DNA from: Paenibacillus aurantius
GTDB lineage: Bacteria; Bacillota; Bacilli; Paenibacillales; NBRC-103111
Length of the DNA: 64,000 nt
Direction: 5' to 3'
Assembly (NCBI RefSeq): GCF_032268605.1
Contig: NZ_CP130318.1
Coordinates: 4,377,501-4,441,500 of the forward strand
Below the pieces are notes generated by a model that saw only the letters and a program-made list of their open reading frames with translations, was not told the origin of the DNA and did not search any database. Position 1 is the stretch's first letter. Each line of letters starts with the position of its first letter. A program made the translations under genes and the position numbers. This document shows, one piece after another, positions 1 to 8,419 of the stretch.

Positions 1-63
1 AATAGACACCGACCACCTTAGCGGCCAATGTCTTTGGATTACTATACAGCGATGAACGTGATA

Positions 64-636
64 TCACTTGAGTACGTAATGAACAATCAAATTCCCCGAA
101 TCGAAAGCTCGTGTTTGAACCAAGGAAAGATTAATGGGTTTCCCATGCGAAAACAACGGCTTGCCTTCCCCTGCCACTACCGGCGTGACAATCAAAATAA
201 ACTCATCAATTAATTCTTCCCGCACCAACTGCTGAACAATGGAGCCGCTGCCCAGAATCAGAATATCCGAGCTCGCGCTCTGCTTGGTTTGCCTCACGAT
301 TTCTGCCGGATTCCCGTCATAAAACCGGGTGTTCGCCCAAGTTGACTCCTTCATCCTTCGGGAGAAGACAATCTTATCCATGTTGGTCAGTTCCAGCGCA
401 ATCTCTTTTAGATGGTCGGGTGCCTGCGGATTCTGAAGAATAGGTGTCCAGGAGCGTTCAAACCCACGATACGTCGTCCCCCCCAAAATTAACGTGCCCA
501 GGGATCCTCCGATTTCATGCGCTGCTTGGTCTACTTGCGGATCATGACGGAACCAGTCCATCCCAAAATTAGCCTCATTAGGGCTCGCAAAATACCCGTC
601 AATCGAAATCCGGTTGAGCATTTTAAGTTTACGCAT
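64..636 (-). CDS. RibD C-terminal/dihydrofolate-reductase-like reductase
   Basis: A 190-residue protein of the RibD_C/DHFR-like superfamily, small NAD(P)H-dependent cytoplasmic reductases of mostly unknown substrate (YyaP/YwjB type). Seen: an N-terminal SIDGYFA segment (residues about 11-17), a central LILGGTTYRGFE nucleotide-binding strand-loop (about 49-60), and a later DILILGSGSIVQQL segment. The ATG is preceded by an almost perfect ribosome site, AAGGAGGAGG, five bases upstream. It lies 80 bp downstream of an AraC-type regulator gene on the same strand and may belong to that transcription unit. The substrate cannot be predicted. Confidence 0.85.
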   Translation of the reverse strand: MRKLKMLNRISIDGYFASPNEANFGMDWFRHDPQVDQAAHEIGGSLGTLILGGTTYRGFERSWTPILQNPQAPDHLKEIALELTNMDKIVFSRRMKESTWANTRFYDGNPAEIVRQTKQSASSDILILGSGSIVQQLVREELIDEFILIVTPVVAGEGKPLFSHGKPINLSLVQTRAFDSGNLIVHYVLK

Positions 637-716
637 ATATCCTCCTCCTTAACCTGCAGGGAATAAGGATAGGATACCGGATCCGTCCAAGCACTAATTG
701 GATAAAACCGTCCAAT

Positions 717-1553
717 CTACAGGTAGGAGGAGCCCGCCAAATCGCTGTGAAATTCACTGACCCTCATCGTCATATGCTTGGGACTCACCCAAGAGAAGGA
801 CTTCATCTCGCGGATAAAATGAGATTGATCGTAATAATTCAGGGCATAGGCAACGTCCGACAATCTCTCATACTCCCCGGAATGCATCATTCGCAAAGCT
901 TCATTGACCCTTCTTATTCTTATGAACAACTGAGGTGTCATCCCCACCGCGCGGAGAAACCGCTTCTGAAACTGGCGTTCGGAAATGGAAAAAGCAGCTA
1001 TCAGCTCTTTCACCGAAACGGAGGCGATCTCTTCTCGAATATAACCAAGTGTCCGTTCGATAAGCTCATCCTGCTTGCCGTATTGCTGCTTGGTCACCAT
1101 CAGAAAATGAAGAAGCCGGTTTATTCGCTCTTCATCGGAAGACTGCTCCTCGAGCTGATTTTGGAGGTCCAGTGCCCCAAACCCATCGGGTGGCGAAAGC
1201 GCCTGATTGAAGAGGCTGGCATCCCATCCGAACACGGAATAAAGGGCATGAGGCTTGAACACCACTTGAATCGTCGTGTAAGGAGCACCCCTGAAACGCA
1301 TAATGCTTGGTTGTGAGCCTTGCCCATGAAGGAACAATAGAGGGATATCGGAAGTCTGGCCGGACCGAATGGCTATGCTCTCAATGGCGGCTTTGCGGTC
1401 GGCGGCAAGCTGGAAAACGAGGCCCGGGTACCCGCCCGGACACACCTTAACCTCCAGCGGCTGATAGCCCGAATGGCTCGCCAGGCGTATGCACTCCACA
1501 TCCTGGATCAATGCCTCAGGAGGGGGCATAACGGTAAACCGAATGGTAGTCAT
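717..1553 (-). CDS. AraC-family transcriptional regulator
   Basis: A 278-residue regulator with an unassigned N-terminal sensor half and a C-terminal AraC/XylS double helix-turn-helix (about residues 165-265; note VKELIAAFSISERQFQKRF and LSDVAYALNYYDQSHFIREMK). The frame stays open to 1817, but the ATG at 1553 is preferred because it overlaps the TGA of the upstream LysR gene as ATGA, a translational-coupling arrangement, and because the upstream extension is arginine-rich antisense-like sequence lying inside the LysR gene. The N-terminal domain resembles DUF6597/DUF4111-type AraC partners only loosely. Target genes are unknown; the reductase gene at 64-636 is the obvious neighbour. Confidence 0.85.
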   Translation of the reverse strand: MTTIRFTVMPPPEALIQDVECIRLASHSGYQPLEVKVCPGGYPGLVFQLAADRKAAIESIAIRSGQTSDIPLLFLHGQGSQPSIMRFRGAPYTTIQVVFKPHALYSVFGWDASLFNQALSPPDGFGALDLQNQLEEQSSDEERINRLLHFLMVTKQQYGKQDELIERTLGYIREEIASVSVKELIAAFSISERQFQKRFLRAVGMTPQLFIRIRRVNEALRMMHSGEYERLSDVAYALNYYDQSHFIREMKSFSWVSPKHMTMRVSEFHSDLAGSSYL

Positions 1554-2440
1554 ACTGGCGAATAAAAGTCCGAAAGAAATTGATAAAACAATTGTTCCGT
1601 GGGAAGCAGCTTGCGGTTGGTCGGACAAATGACCCCTATCGTACGGGTTACCGGGGGATCCACCAATGGAATTTTGACGGTGGAGTGCGGAATGTTGTCC
1701 ACCAAGGTGACCTCGGGCATTAACGCGACTCCAAGCCCGGCCGAGACCAGCCCTTTCAAGGCATCGATATCGTCCCCTTCGAAGGCAATATGCGGAACGA
1801 ATCCGATTTCCCCGCAAGCCTTTAACACGATTTCCCGAAATATCGTTCCTTCCGGCAGCGTCACGAAGGAATCCTCCTTCATCTCGGACAGCTGAATGCT
1901 GGTGCGTTTGGCGAGACGATGATGGATCGGCAGAAGCGCTACCACCTTTTCGGTAAACAGATGTTTGGGAATAATCTTATTTTCTTCTTCGGGTAACGGG
2001 GCAATCATGGCCAGGTTAAATTCCCCATTGATCACGCCTTCAATCAAATCATGGTAAAGAGCTTGTCTCATCTGAAACTTGGCTTCCGGGTATTTTTTGC
2101 GGAAGGCATAGATAGCGGTTGGTAACACATGGGCGGCCAAGCTGATGGGAAACGCAATACGGACGACTCCCTTTTCCGGATCCAAGTATTCTTTTACTTC
2201 CTGTTCCGCCTCCTGAATCATGTTCATCACCTGCTCCACCCGCTCCAGGAGAATCTTACCGATCGGCGTTAGCTTTACTTTCCGTCCTCTGCGGTTGAAA
2301 AGATCAACACCCAGCTCGCTTTCCAAGTGAGCCAGCTGGCGGCTGACCGAGGATTGGGCCACATGAAGGGCATTGGCCGCTTCCGTCACATGTTCTCTCT
2401 TGGCAACCTCCAAAAAGTAGCGCATCTGTCTAATTTCCAA
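1550..2440 (-). CDS. LysR-family regulator, divergent from glutamate dehydrogenase
   Basis: A 296-residue LysR-type regulator. The N-terminal winged helix (residues 1-60) has the family pattern MRYFLEVAKREHVTEAAN and LHVAQSSVSRQLAHLE; the rest is a two-lobed effector-binding domain ending in a conserved GLGVALMPE strand. Translation probably begins at TTG (2440), preceded by a G-rich ribosome site. It is transcribed away from gdhA with 145 bp between starts, the classic arrangement of a LysR regulator and its target, as with GltC and gltAB in Bacillus. Regulation of gdhA is inferred from position only. Its stop codon overlaps the start of the AraC gene. Confidence 0.9.
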   Translation of the reverse strand: MEIRQMRYFLEVAKREHVTEAANALHVAQSSVSRQLAHLESELGVDLFNRRGRKVKLTPIGKILLERVEQVMNMIQEAEQEVKEYLDPEKGVVRIAFPISLAAHVLPTAIYAFRKKYPEAKFQMRQALYHDLIEGVINGEFNLAMIAPLPEEENKIIPKHLFTEKVVALLPIHHRLAKRTSIQLSEMKEDSFVTLPEGTIFREIVLKACGEIGFVPHIAFEGDDIDALKGLVSAGLGVALMPEVTLVDNIPHSTVKIPLVDPPVTRTIGVICPTNRKLLPTEQLFYQFLSDFYSPV

Positions 2441-2513
2441 GACACTCCCACCCCTTCATGCGCAAAACGCATCAACTTCATCTTATTTGAATATTGAAGC
2501 GATGAATCCCTAA

Positions 2514-3965
<1,452 letters not shown>

Positions 3966-3996
3966 CCTGCCGCGGAACCGATTAACCTAGCTCTCT

Positions 3997-4026
3997 GCCT
4001 CTTCTCCCGAAAACGGGGGAAGAGGC
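3997..4026 (+). terminator. Rho-independent terminator of gdhA
   Basis: A 13-bp stem (GCCTCTTCTCCCG pairing with CGGGGGAAGAGGC, one G-T wobble), an AAAA loop, then TTTTTCTTT. It starts 31 bp after the gdhA stop codon. Confidence 0.9.
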
Positions 4027-4043
4027 TTTTTCTTTATGGATGA

Positions 4044-4132
4044 CCCCCGGGGTTCGAAGCATCCCCGCCTTCACACAGAAAAAGACACCAACCTCATGCG
4101 GTTGATGTCTTTATGGTGGAGCCTAGGGGGAT
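4044..4132. repeat. Direct repeat copy 1: truncated tRNA-Ala 3' end plus terminator
   Basis: 89 bp that recur 224 bp later (4268-4356) with only two differences, at 4071 and 4076. Read on the minus strand, it holds the last 20 or so bases of tRNA-Ala(GGC) including CCA, then the tRNA's hairpin terminator (4079-4112), then a short GC-rich tail. The rest of the tRNA is absent here, so this copy is a relic rather than a functional tRNA gene. The spacer 4133-4267 has no gene, only a 9-bp perfect hairpin (4220-4240, loop ATG). Confidence 0.85.
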
Positions 4133-4267
4133 AACGGAATTCTCATTTAACCTGCCCCCGTGACCAATCGATGAAGCAGAGCCTGGCGGTATAATTCCGA
4201 TGCCGGGCTCCTCCACCCTTTCCCGGTCATGGACCGGGAAGACCGTTGCTTCGTCCGCGCGGAACGC

Positions 4268-4356
4268 CCCCCGGGGTTCGAAGCATCCCCGCCTCCACAT
4301 AGAAAAAGACACCAACCTCATGCGGTTGATGTCTTTATGGTGGAGCCTAGGGGGAT
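4268..4356. repeat. Direct repeat copy 2: 3' end of intact tRNA-Ala plus terminator
   Basis: The partner of 4044-4132, 87 of 89 positions identical. It covers the 3' end of the complete tRNA-Ala gene, its terminator and the same flanking tail. Offset between copies is exactly 224 bp. Confidence 0.85.
4303..4336 (-). terminator. Terminator of tRNA-Ala
   Basis: On the minus strand, just after the encoded CCA, a 13-bp stem (AAAGACATCAACC with GGTTGGTGTCTTT, one wobble) and a six-base loop are followed by a run of T. The same hairpin recurs at 4079-4112 in the repeat copy. Confidence 0.85.
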
Positions 4357-4413
4357 CGAACCCCTGACCTCATCGCTGCCAGCGATGCGCTCTCCCAGCT
4401 GAGCTAAGGCCCC
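4338..4413 (-). tRNA. tRNA-Ala (anticodon GGC)
   Basis: A complete 76-nt cloverleaf on the minus strand. Acceptor GGGGCCU pairs with AGGCUCC, including the G3:U70 wobble that is the alanine identity element. The D arm is GCUC/GAGC, the anticodon arm CAUCG/CGAUG with loop CUGGCAG giving anticodon GGC, and the T arm AGGGG/CCCCU with loop UUCGAUC. The discriminator is A73 and CCA is encoded (4338-4340). Transcribed from the promoter at 4469-4497. Confidence 0.97.
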
Positions 4414-4468
4414 GTTCTTATGGCTTTTCTCTTTCGTTTTGTTCCCGTTCGTCTCGGTCACTTGTACT

Positions 4469-4497
4469 AATATACACTATCTTCACAGGACATGCAA
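4469..4497 (-). promoter_or_regulatory. Sigma-A-type promoter for tRNA-Ala
   Basis: On the minus strand: -35 TTGCAT (4492-4497), 17-bp spacer, -10 TATATT (4469-4474), placed about 55 bp upstream of the tRNA 5' end. A hairpin just upstream (4500-4523, GGGATTTTT against AAAAATCCC) may mark the end of the nrdR transcript. Confidence 0.65.
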
Positions 4498-4530
4498 GAG
4501 GGATTTTTCTTGTAAAAAATCCCAGACCTG

Positions 4531-5010
4531 CTATCCATTTTTCGGCCCTTCCTCCTGGTTCTTGACCAGGATCTGGGTAAGCTCCTTCATGAACATGTTG
4601 ATGTCCTTGAACTGGCGGTAAACGGAAGCAAACCGAACGTACGCTACCTCATCGATGGGATAAAGCTGCTCCATCAGAAGCTCCCCGATCTGCCGGCTCT
4701 CGACTTCCGCATGAGCGGTATTGCGGATCTGCTGTTCGACCTCCGACACCATGGCTTCCATCGCTTCTATCGAGACCGGACGCTTCTCGCACGCCCGAAT
4801 CAGGCCGCGAAGGATTTTATCGCGGGAGAATTCCTCGCGGCTTCCGTCTTTTTTGATCACCATAAGGGGAGTTTCCTCCACCATCTCGAAGGTGGTAAAC
4901 CGTCGGGCGCACTTCTCGCATTCCCGCCGGCGGCGGATCGACTTGTTCTCGTTCGCGGACCGGGAATCGAGAACCTTCGTTCCATTGTGGTCACAATAGG
5001 GGCATTTCAT
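4531..5010 (-). CDS. nrdR: Transcriptional repressor NrdR
   Basis: A 159-residue NrdR, the ATP/dATP-sensing repressor of ribonucleotide reductase operons. Seen: the N-terminal zinc ribbon CPYC...[17 protein letters not shown] (residues about 3-46, two Cys pairs) and an ATP-cone domain ([24 protein letters not shown], about 50-135). Start ATG 5010 gives the universal MKCPYC beginning and has AAAGGAGG eight bases upstream; the frame continues 20 codons further without support. In Bacillus this gene lies downstream of the polA-mutM-ytaF-coaE block, as here. Confidence 0.96.
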   Translation of the reverse strand: MKCPYCDHNGTKVLDSRSANENKSIRRRRECEKCARRFTTFEMVEETPLMVIKKDGSREEFSRDKILRGLIRACEKRPVSIEAMEAMVSEVEQQIRNTAHAEVESRQIGELLMEQLYPIDEVAYVRFASVYRQFKDINMFMKELTQILVKNQEEGPKNG

Positions 5011-5078
5011 GGCGGGGGCCTCCTTTCGGCCGGACGACGGGTCAAGCCCGGCGCTTATTCTAATTCCCAAAGCTTACC

Positions 5079-5108
5079 TGAATACCATTCTATAATCGAG
5101 ACATAATA
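5079..5108 (+). promoter_or_regulatory. Sigma-G-like forespore promoter of the SASP gene
   Basis: TGAATA (5079-5084), a 17-bp spacer, then CATAATA (5102-5108). The sigma-G consensus is TGAATA and CATACTA, so only one base of the -10 differs. The spore-protein gene starts about 30 bp downstream of the -10, where a forespore promoter would be expected. Confidence 0.75.
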
Positions 5109-5138
5109 CAATTACCAACCGACGAGGAGGTGAAAGAC

Positions 5139-5372
5139 ATGGGACAAGGACAATCCAGCAACAGCAACGTATTGGTAGTTCCTCAAGCTAACCAAGCTTT
5201 GGAACAACTGAAATACGAAGTAGCTCAAGAACTGGGAATTCAAATTCCTCAAGACGGTTACTACGGTAACATGGCTACTCGTGACACTGGTGCGATCGGG
5301 GGACACATCACCCGCCGCCTGGTGCAAATCGCCGAACAACAACTGGCTGGTCAATTCGGCGGCAACCGCTAA
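5139..5372 (+). CDS. Alpha/beta-type small acid-soluble spore protein
   Basis: A 77-residue SASP, which coats and protects DNA in the dormant spore and is degraded by the GPR protease at germination. Seen: the GPR-site region KYEVAQELGIQI (residues about 28-39), a GNMATRDTGAIGGHITRRLV segment and the terminal IAEQQLAGQF. ATG 5139 is chosen over the in-frame GTG at 5130 because the GTG lies inside the ribosome site (AGGAGG at 5125-5130, eight bases before the ATG). Preceded by a sigma-G-type promoter. Divergent from nrdR. Confidence 0.95.
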   Translation: MGQGQSSNSNVLVVPQANQALEQLKYEVAQELGIQIPQDGYYGNMATRDTGAIGGHITRRLVQIAEQQLAGQFGGNR

Positions 5373-5424
5373 TTATTGACCCCCAAGCAATCTTCTATGT
5401 AAGACGGAAAGAGGTATTGGGCTC

Positions 5425-6024
5425 CTAAGAGCGGCCCGGTGCTTCTTTCCTTATATTTTCGAAGTCGCCCGAATAAAGTTTAACATATTTGTCGTAATAG
5501 TACGTAACGGAGCGGACGTATTTGCGCGTTTCCATGAAAGGAATACGGTCCACGGTTGCGTAGGAGCCGTCCCATATCTTCTCCTCCCGCCATTTGGCGA
5601 CTTTCCCCTGGCCGGCATTGTAGGCCGCCATCACCGCGTAAGGATTGTTACCCAGCTGCTTGTTGAGAAAATTCAAATACTTGCTTCCCACCAGAATGTT
5701 AATCCCCGGATTCTCCAGATCGGATAGCTTGTACTGATGGAAGCCTTCCATCTCGAAAATCCATTGTGCCGTATCCGGCATCACTTGCATGATTCCGTAG
5801 GCCCCTTTATGAGAAACCACGTCATGACGGTAATTGCTTTCCACCCGGATAATGGCCGCTATGAGAAGAGGATCGACGTTGTTCTGGTCCGCCGCCGCCG
5901 TAATCTCGTCCTGGTAACGAATCGGATAGAGCATCCGGCCCATCCAAGCCGATTTGAAGAACAGAAGCAGCAGAATAAACAGAAACAACAGGCCGAAAAA
6001 CCTTTTTTTCCTTATAAAAGTCAT
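5425..6024 (-). CDS. Membrane-anchored lytic transglycosylase (SLT family)
   Basis: A 199-residue protein with one N-terminal membrane anchor (residues about 8-27) and an extracytoplasmic soluble lytic transglycosylase domain, which cleaves peptidoglycan to 1,6-anhydro-muropeptides. Seen: catalytic glutamate in RVESNYR, GAYGIMQVMP, and AAYNAGQGKVAKW, the three SLT motifs in order. Its ATG overlaps the TGA of coaE as ATGA, so it is translationally coupled as the last gene of the mutM-ytaF-coaE run. The membrane anchor without extra domains resembles the short YjbJ/CwlQ-type enzymes. Confidence 0.92.
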   Translation of the reverse strand: MTFIRKKRFFGLLFLFILLLLFFKSAWMGRMLYPIRYQDEITAAADQNNVDPLLIAAIIRVESNYRHDVVSHKGAYGIMQVMPDTAQWIFEMEGFHQYKLSDLENPGINILVGSKYLNFLNKQLGNNPYAVMAAYNAGQGKVAKWREEKIWDGSYATVDRIPFMETRKYVRSVTYYYDKYVKLYSGDFENIRKEAPGRS

Positions 6025-6617
6025 CGCAGCCCCTTTTCCTGCCAGAACCGGTCCACCTGCCTCTCGGTATCCTCCTGCGTTCCGCTGTTGTCGATAACAT
6101 AATCCGCTAACGCTTTTTTGTCTTCGATGGACAGTTGGGCATTCAGCCGTCTGTCCGCTTCCTCCGAACCGAGGCCATCCCGCTTCATCAGCCGTTCTTT
6201 CTGCAGCTCCCGCGGAATGTAAACGACCATCACCTCTTGCACCTGCTCCTGCAAGCCCGATTCATAGAGAAGCGGGATGTCCACGACAACAAGGCGCGAA
6301 GGATCCTCCTGCTCGTAACGGCTCATGCGAGACCACATTTCCTGACGGATCAGCGGATGAAGAATGCCCTCCAAGTCTTTGCGGGCGGCTTCGTCCTTAA
6401 ACACTATCTCTCCCAGCTTGCGCCGGTTAAGCGATCCGTCACCATCCAAGACGGCTTGTCCGAAACGTTCCGCCACAAGGGCCAGGCCGGCACTGCCCGG
6501 AAGCACGACTTCTCGGGCGATGCGGTCGGCATCGATGAGAACCGCTCCGCGGCGCACAAGCATCTGGGATACCGTGCTTTTGCCGCAGGCGATTCCTCCT
6601 GTTAAACCTATATTCAT
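6021..6617 (-). CDS. coaE: Dephospho-CoA kinase
   Basis: A 198-residue P-loop kinase for the last step of coenzyme A synthesis (dephospho-CoA 3'-phosphorylation). Seen: the Walker A GLTGGIACGKST at the N-terminus, DADRIAREV, LHPLIRQEM and VVDIPLLYESGL, all CoaE hallmarks. The ATG at 6617 is preferred over the one two codons upstream because AGGAG then lies eight bases away. Five bp after ytaF, overlapping the transglycosylase by four. Confidence 0.95.
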   Translation of the reverse strand: MNIGLTGGIACGKSTVSQMLVRRGAVLIDADRIAREVVLPGSAGLALVAERFGQAVLDGDGSLNRRKLGEIVFKDEAARKDLEGILHPLIRQEMWSRMSRYEQEDPSRLVVVDIPLLYESGLQEQVQEVMVVYIPRELQKERLMKRDGLGSEEADRRLNAQLSIEDKKALADYVIDNSGTQEDTERQVDRFWQEKGLR

Positions 6618-6628
6618 GGGCATATCTC

Positions 6629-7333
6629 CTAGAATAATTTAAGGATTCCCATCAGCACGAGAATAAACCCGGGCAAAATGGAGAAGCGGTGGAGCCAGGC
6701 CTTTCCGGCAAAACGTAGACCCATGCGCAGCCCCGCTGTAATGAACGCCCCGCTCGAAAAGGCGATGACGGCGGCCGTCAGCAAGGGGGGGAACCCGATC
6801 AGGGCCGCACCGATCCCGGCGCCAAAGGCATCCAAAGATAGAGCCAGGCCGAGAAGAGCCGCCTCCGAGGGCGAAATGATCCCCGAACGGTCGATATCGG
6901 CCATCGATGGCGTCTTCAGAATCTGGATGACGATTCCCCACCGCTTCAGCTCAATGGAAAGCAGCGCCTGACTGGACTTGCCGGTACGGGCAGCCGTTTT
7001 CTCCTCCGTCCGGAAGGAAGCTTCTCCTTCCTCACCTTGCTCTTCGGCCTGCGGGTTTGCGGTCTCGGAGGTTCGGGACTGGTACACCGCCCATATTCCG
7101 ATCCCCACGAGAATAACTCCCCCGACACTTCGGGCGAGCCCCGGAGAAAGAAAAGCCGCCATCAGCACTCCGATCTGCATCGAAAGAAGAATCACGAGGC
7201 CCGAGAAAAAAGAAATGATGGCAACGGATAGCAGTGGAATGCGGATCCGGCGCAATCCATACATCGTTCCTACACCAAAGCCGTCCAGACTTACGGCAAA
7301 GGCCAGCAAGAAAAGCGAAACCAGTGCGGGCAA
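6629..7333 (-). CDS. ytaF: Sporulation membrane protein YtaF
   Basis: A 234-residue MntP-like integral membrane protein with two homologous three-helix halves (VSLFLLAFAVSLDGFGVG near the start and LLGLALSLDAFGAGIGAAL near residue 160) joined by a hydrophilic loop of about 70 residues. The loop ends in DIDRSGIISPSE (residues 146-157), which fits a canonical EF-hand calcium loop. The start is TTG with AGGGAGGAGG upstream. The function is unknown; ytaF is a sporulation-related gene in Bacillus, always beside coaE and mutM. Confidence 0.9.
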   Translation of the reverse strand: MPALVSLFLLAFAVSLDGFGVGTMYGLRRIRIPLLSVAIISFFSGLVILLSMQIGVLMAAFLSPGLARSVGGVILVGIGIWAVYQSRTSETANPQAEEQGEEGEASFRTEEKTAARTGKSSQALLSIELKRWGIVIQILKTPSMADIDRSGIISPSEAALLGLALSLDAFGAGIGAALIGFPPLLTAAVIAFSSGAFITAGLRMGLRFAGKAWLHRFSILPGFILVLMGILKLF

Positions 7334-7503
7334 AGGAACCCCTCCTCCCTAGGATAGAAGGCCGAGCGGGTTGCCTAGCGTTCCTCTGCACGCGTAGCAA
7401 CGGCCCACTCCAGCCTAAACTAACCTATGTTCCGTTGAGGAAAGGAGTGAATGCCCAGGAGGAAACGGCAGCACGGGACCGGGAACCGGTCAGCGGTTCC
7501 GCC

Positions 7504-8379
7504 CTACAGGTCCGTTCGAGGGGGGCCGGAAGGAACCCGGCGCCTGACCCGCTTGGGCTTCTGGCAGCGGGGACAGAAGTGGGTGCCGCGGCCTCCCAGC
7601 ACCGTTTTCTCAATCAGGGTGCCGCATTGGGGGCAAGGGATGCCTTTGCGGCCGTAGGCGCTCAGCTGCTGCTGGAACATCCCCATCTCTCCCTGGCCAT
7701 TTACGTAGGACTTGATGGAGGAGCCGCCGGCATCGACCGCTTCCCGAAGCGTATGGACAATGGCCTCATGAAGCCGCTCCGTTTCTTTGCGGGTCAGGGA
7801 TTCGGCTGTCCGCTCGGGATGAATCCCTGACCGAAACAGAGCCTCGTCCACATAAATGTTGCCAAGACCGGCCACGTACTCCTGGTTCAGCAGGAGCGGC
7901 TTGATTTTGGTCGTCCTCCCGGCGATCCGTTCCCGGAAAGCCTTCAACGTAAACGACTCGTCCAAGGGCTCCAACCCCAGCTTATGCAGGGGGGGCTGGC
8001 TCCATTCCTCCCCTGCCGCAAAAATATGCATCGTTCCGAACTGCCTTACATCACGGTAACGAAGCTCCGTTCCGTCCGTGAAATGAAAGATGACGTGGGT
8101 ATGCTTCTCAAGAGGCTCGTCCTCTTGGTACACCCCGTATCTTCCTTCCATCCGCAAATGGGAAACGAGCACCAGGTCATCGAGCAGAAACCGGATAAAT
8201 TTGCCCCGCCGCTCGATCCCGTGGATCGTCTGGCCCTTCAAGGCGCCGCTGAACTGCTCCGGCTCCCGGGGAGCCTGGATAATGCGGTTCAACAAAACGC
8301 GGACATCGTCAATTTGTTTGCCGACTACCAGCCGGTTTAATGTTCGGACTACCGTCTCCACCTCAGGAAGCTCCGGCAT
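7504..8379 (-). CDS. mutM: Formamidopyrimidine-DNA glycosylase
   Basis: A 291-residue Fpg/MutM, which excises 8-oxoguanine and formamidopyrimidines and nicks the abasic site. Seen: MPELPEVETVVRTL, whose Pro2 is the Schiff-base nucleophile, so ATG 8379 must be the start (GAGGTG six bases upstream). Also GRRGKFIRF-type lysine region (GIERRGKFIRFLL), the helix-two-turn-helix, SIKSYVNGQGEMGMFQ, and a C-terminal zinc finger CPQC-x16-CPRCQ. A short hairpin lies just downstream (7482-7500) without a clear T tract. The 170 bp between mutM and ytaF holds no further gene. Confidence 0.96.
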   Translation of the reverse strand: MPELPEVETVVRTLNRLVVGKQIDDVRVLLNRIIQAPREPEQFSGALKGQTIHGIERRGKFIRFLLDDLVLVSHLRMEGRYGVYQEDEPLEKHTHVIFHFTDGTELRYRDVRQFGTMHIFAAGEEWSQPPLHKLGLEPLDESFTLKAFRERIAGRTTKIKPLLLNQEYVAGLGNIYVDEALFRSGIHPERTAESLTRKETERLHEAIVHTLREAVDAGGSSIKSYVNGQGEMGMFQQQLSAYGRKGIPCPQCGTLIEKTVLGGRGTHFCPRCQKPKRVRRRVPSGPPRTDL

Positions 8380-8419
8380 GTCGGTCACCTCGTTTATCTA
8401 GACTTCTATCGGGCCCTCG

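Noticed and set aside
7451-7657. A 68-codon plus-strand frame with a good ribosome site (AAAGGAG) antisense to mutM
   Set aside because: The codons are antisense to the MutM zinc finger, which is well supported. The protein is Arg/Pro-rich and looks like no family.
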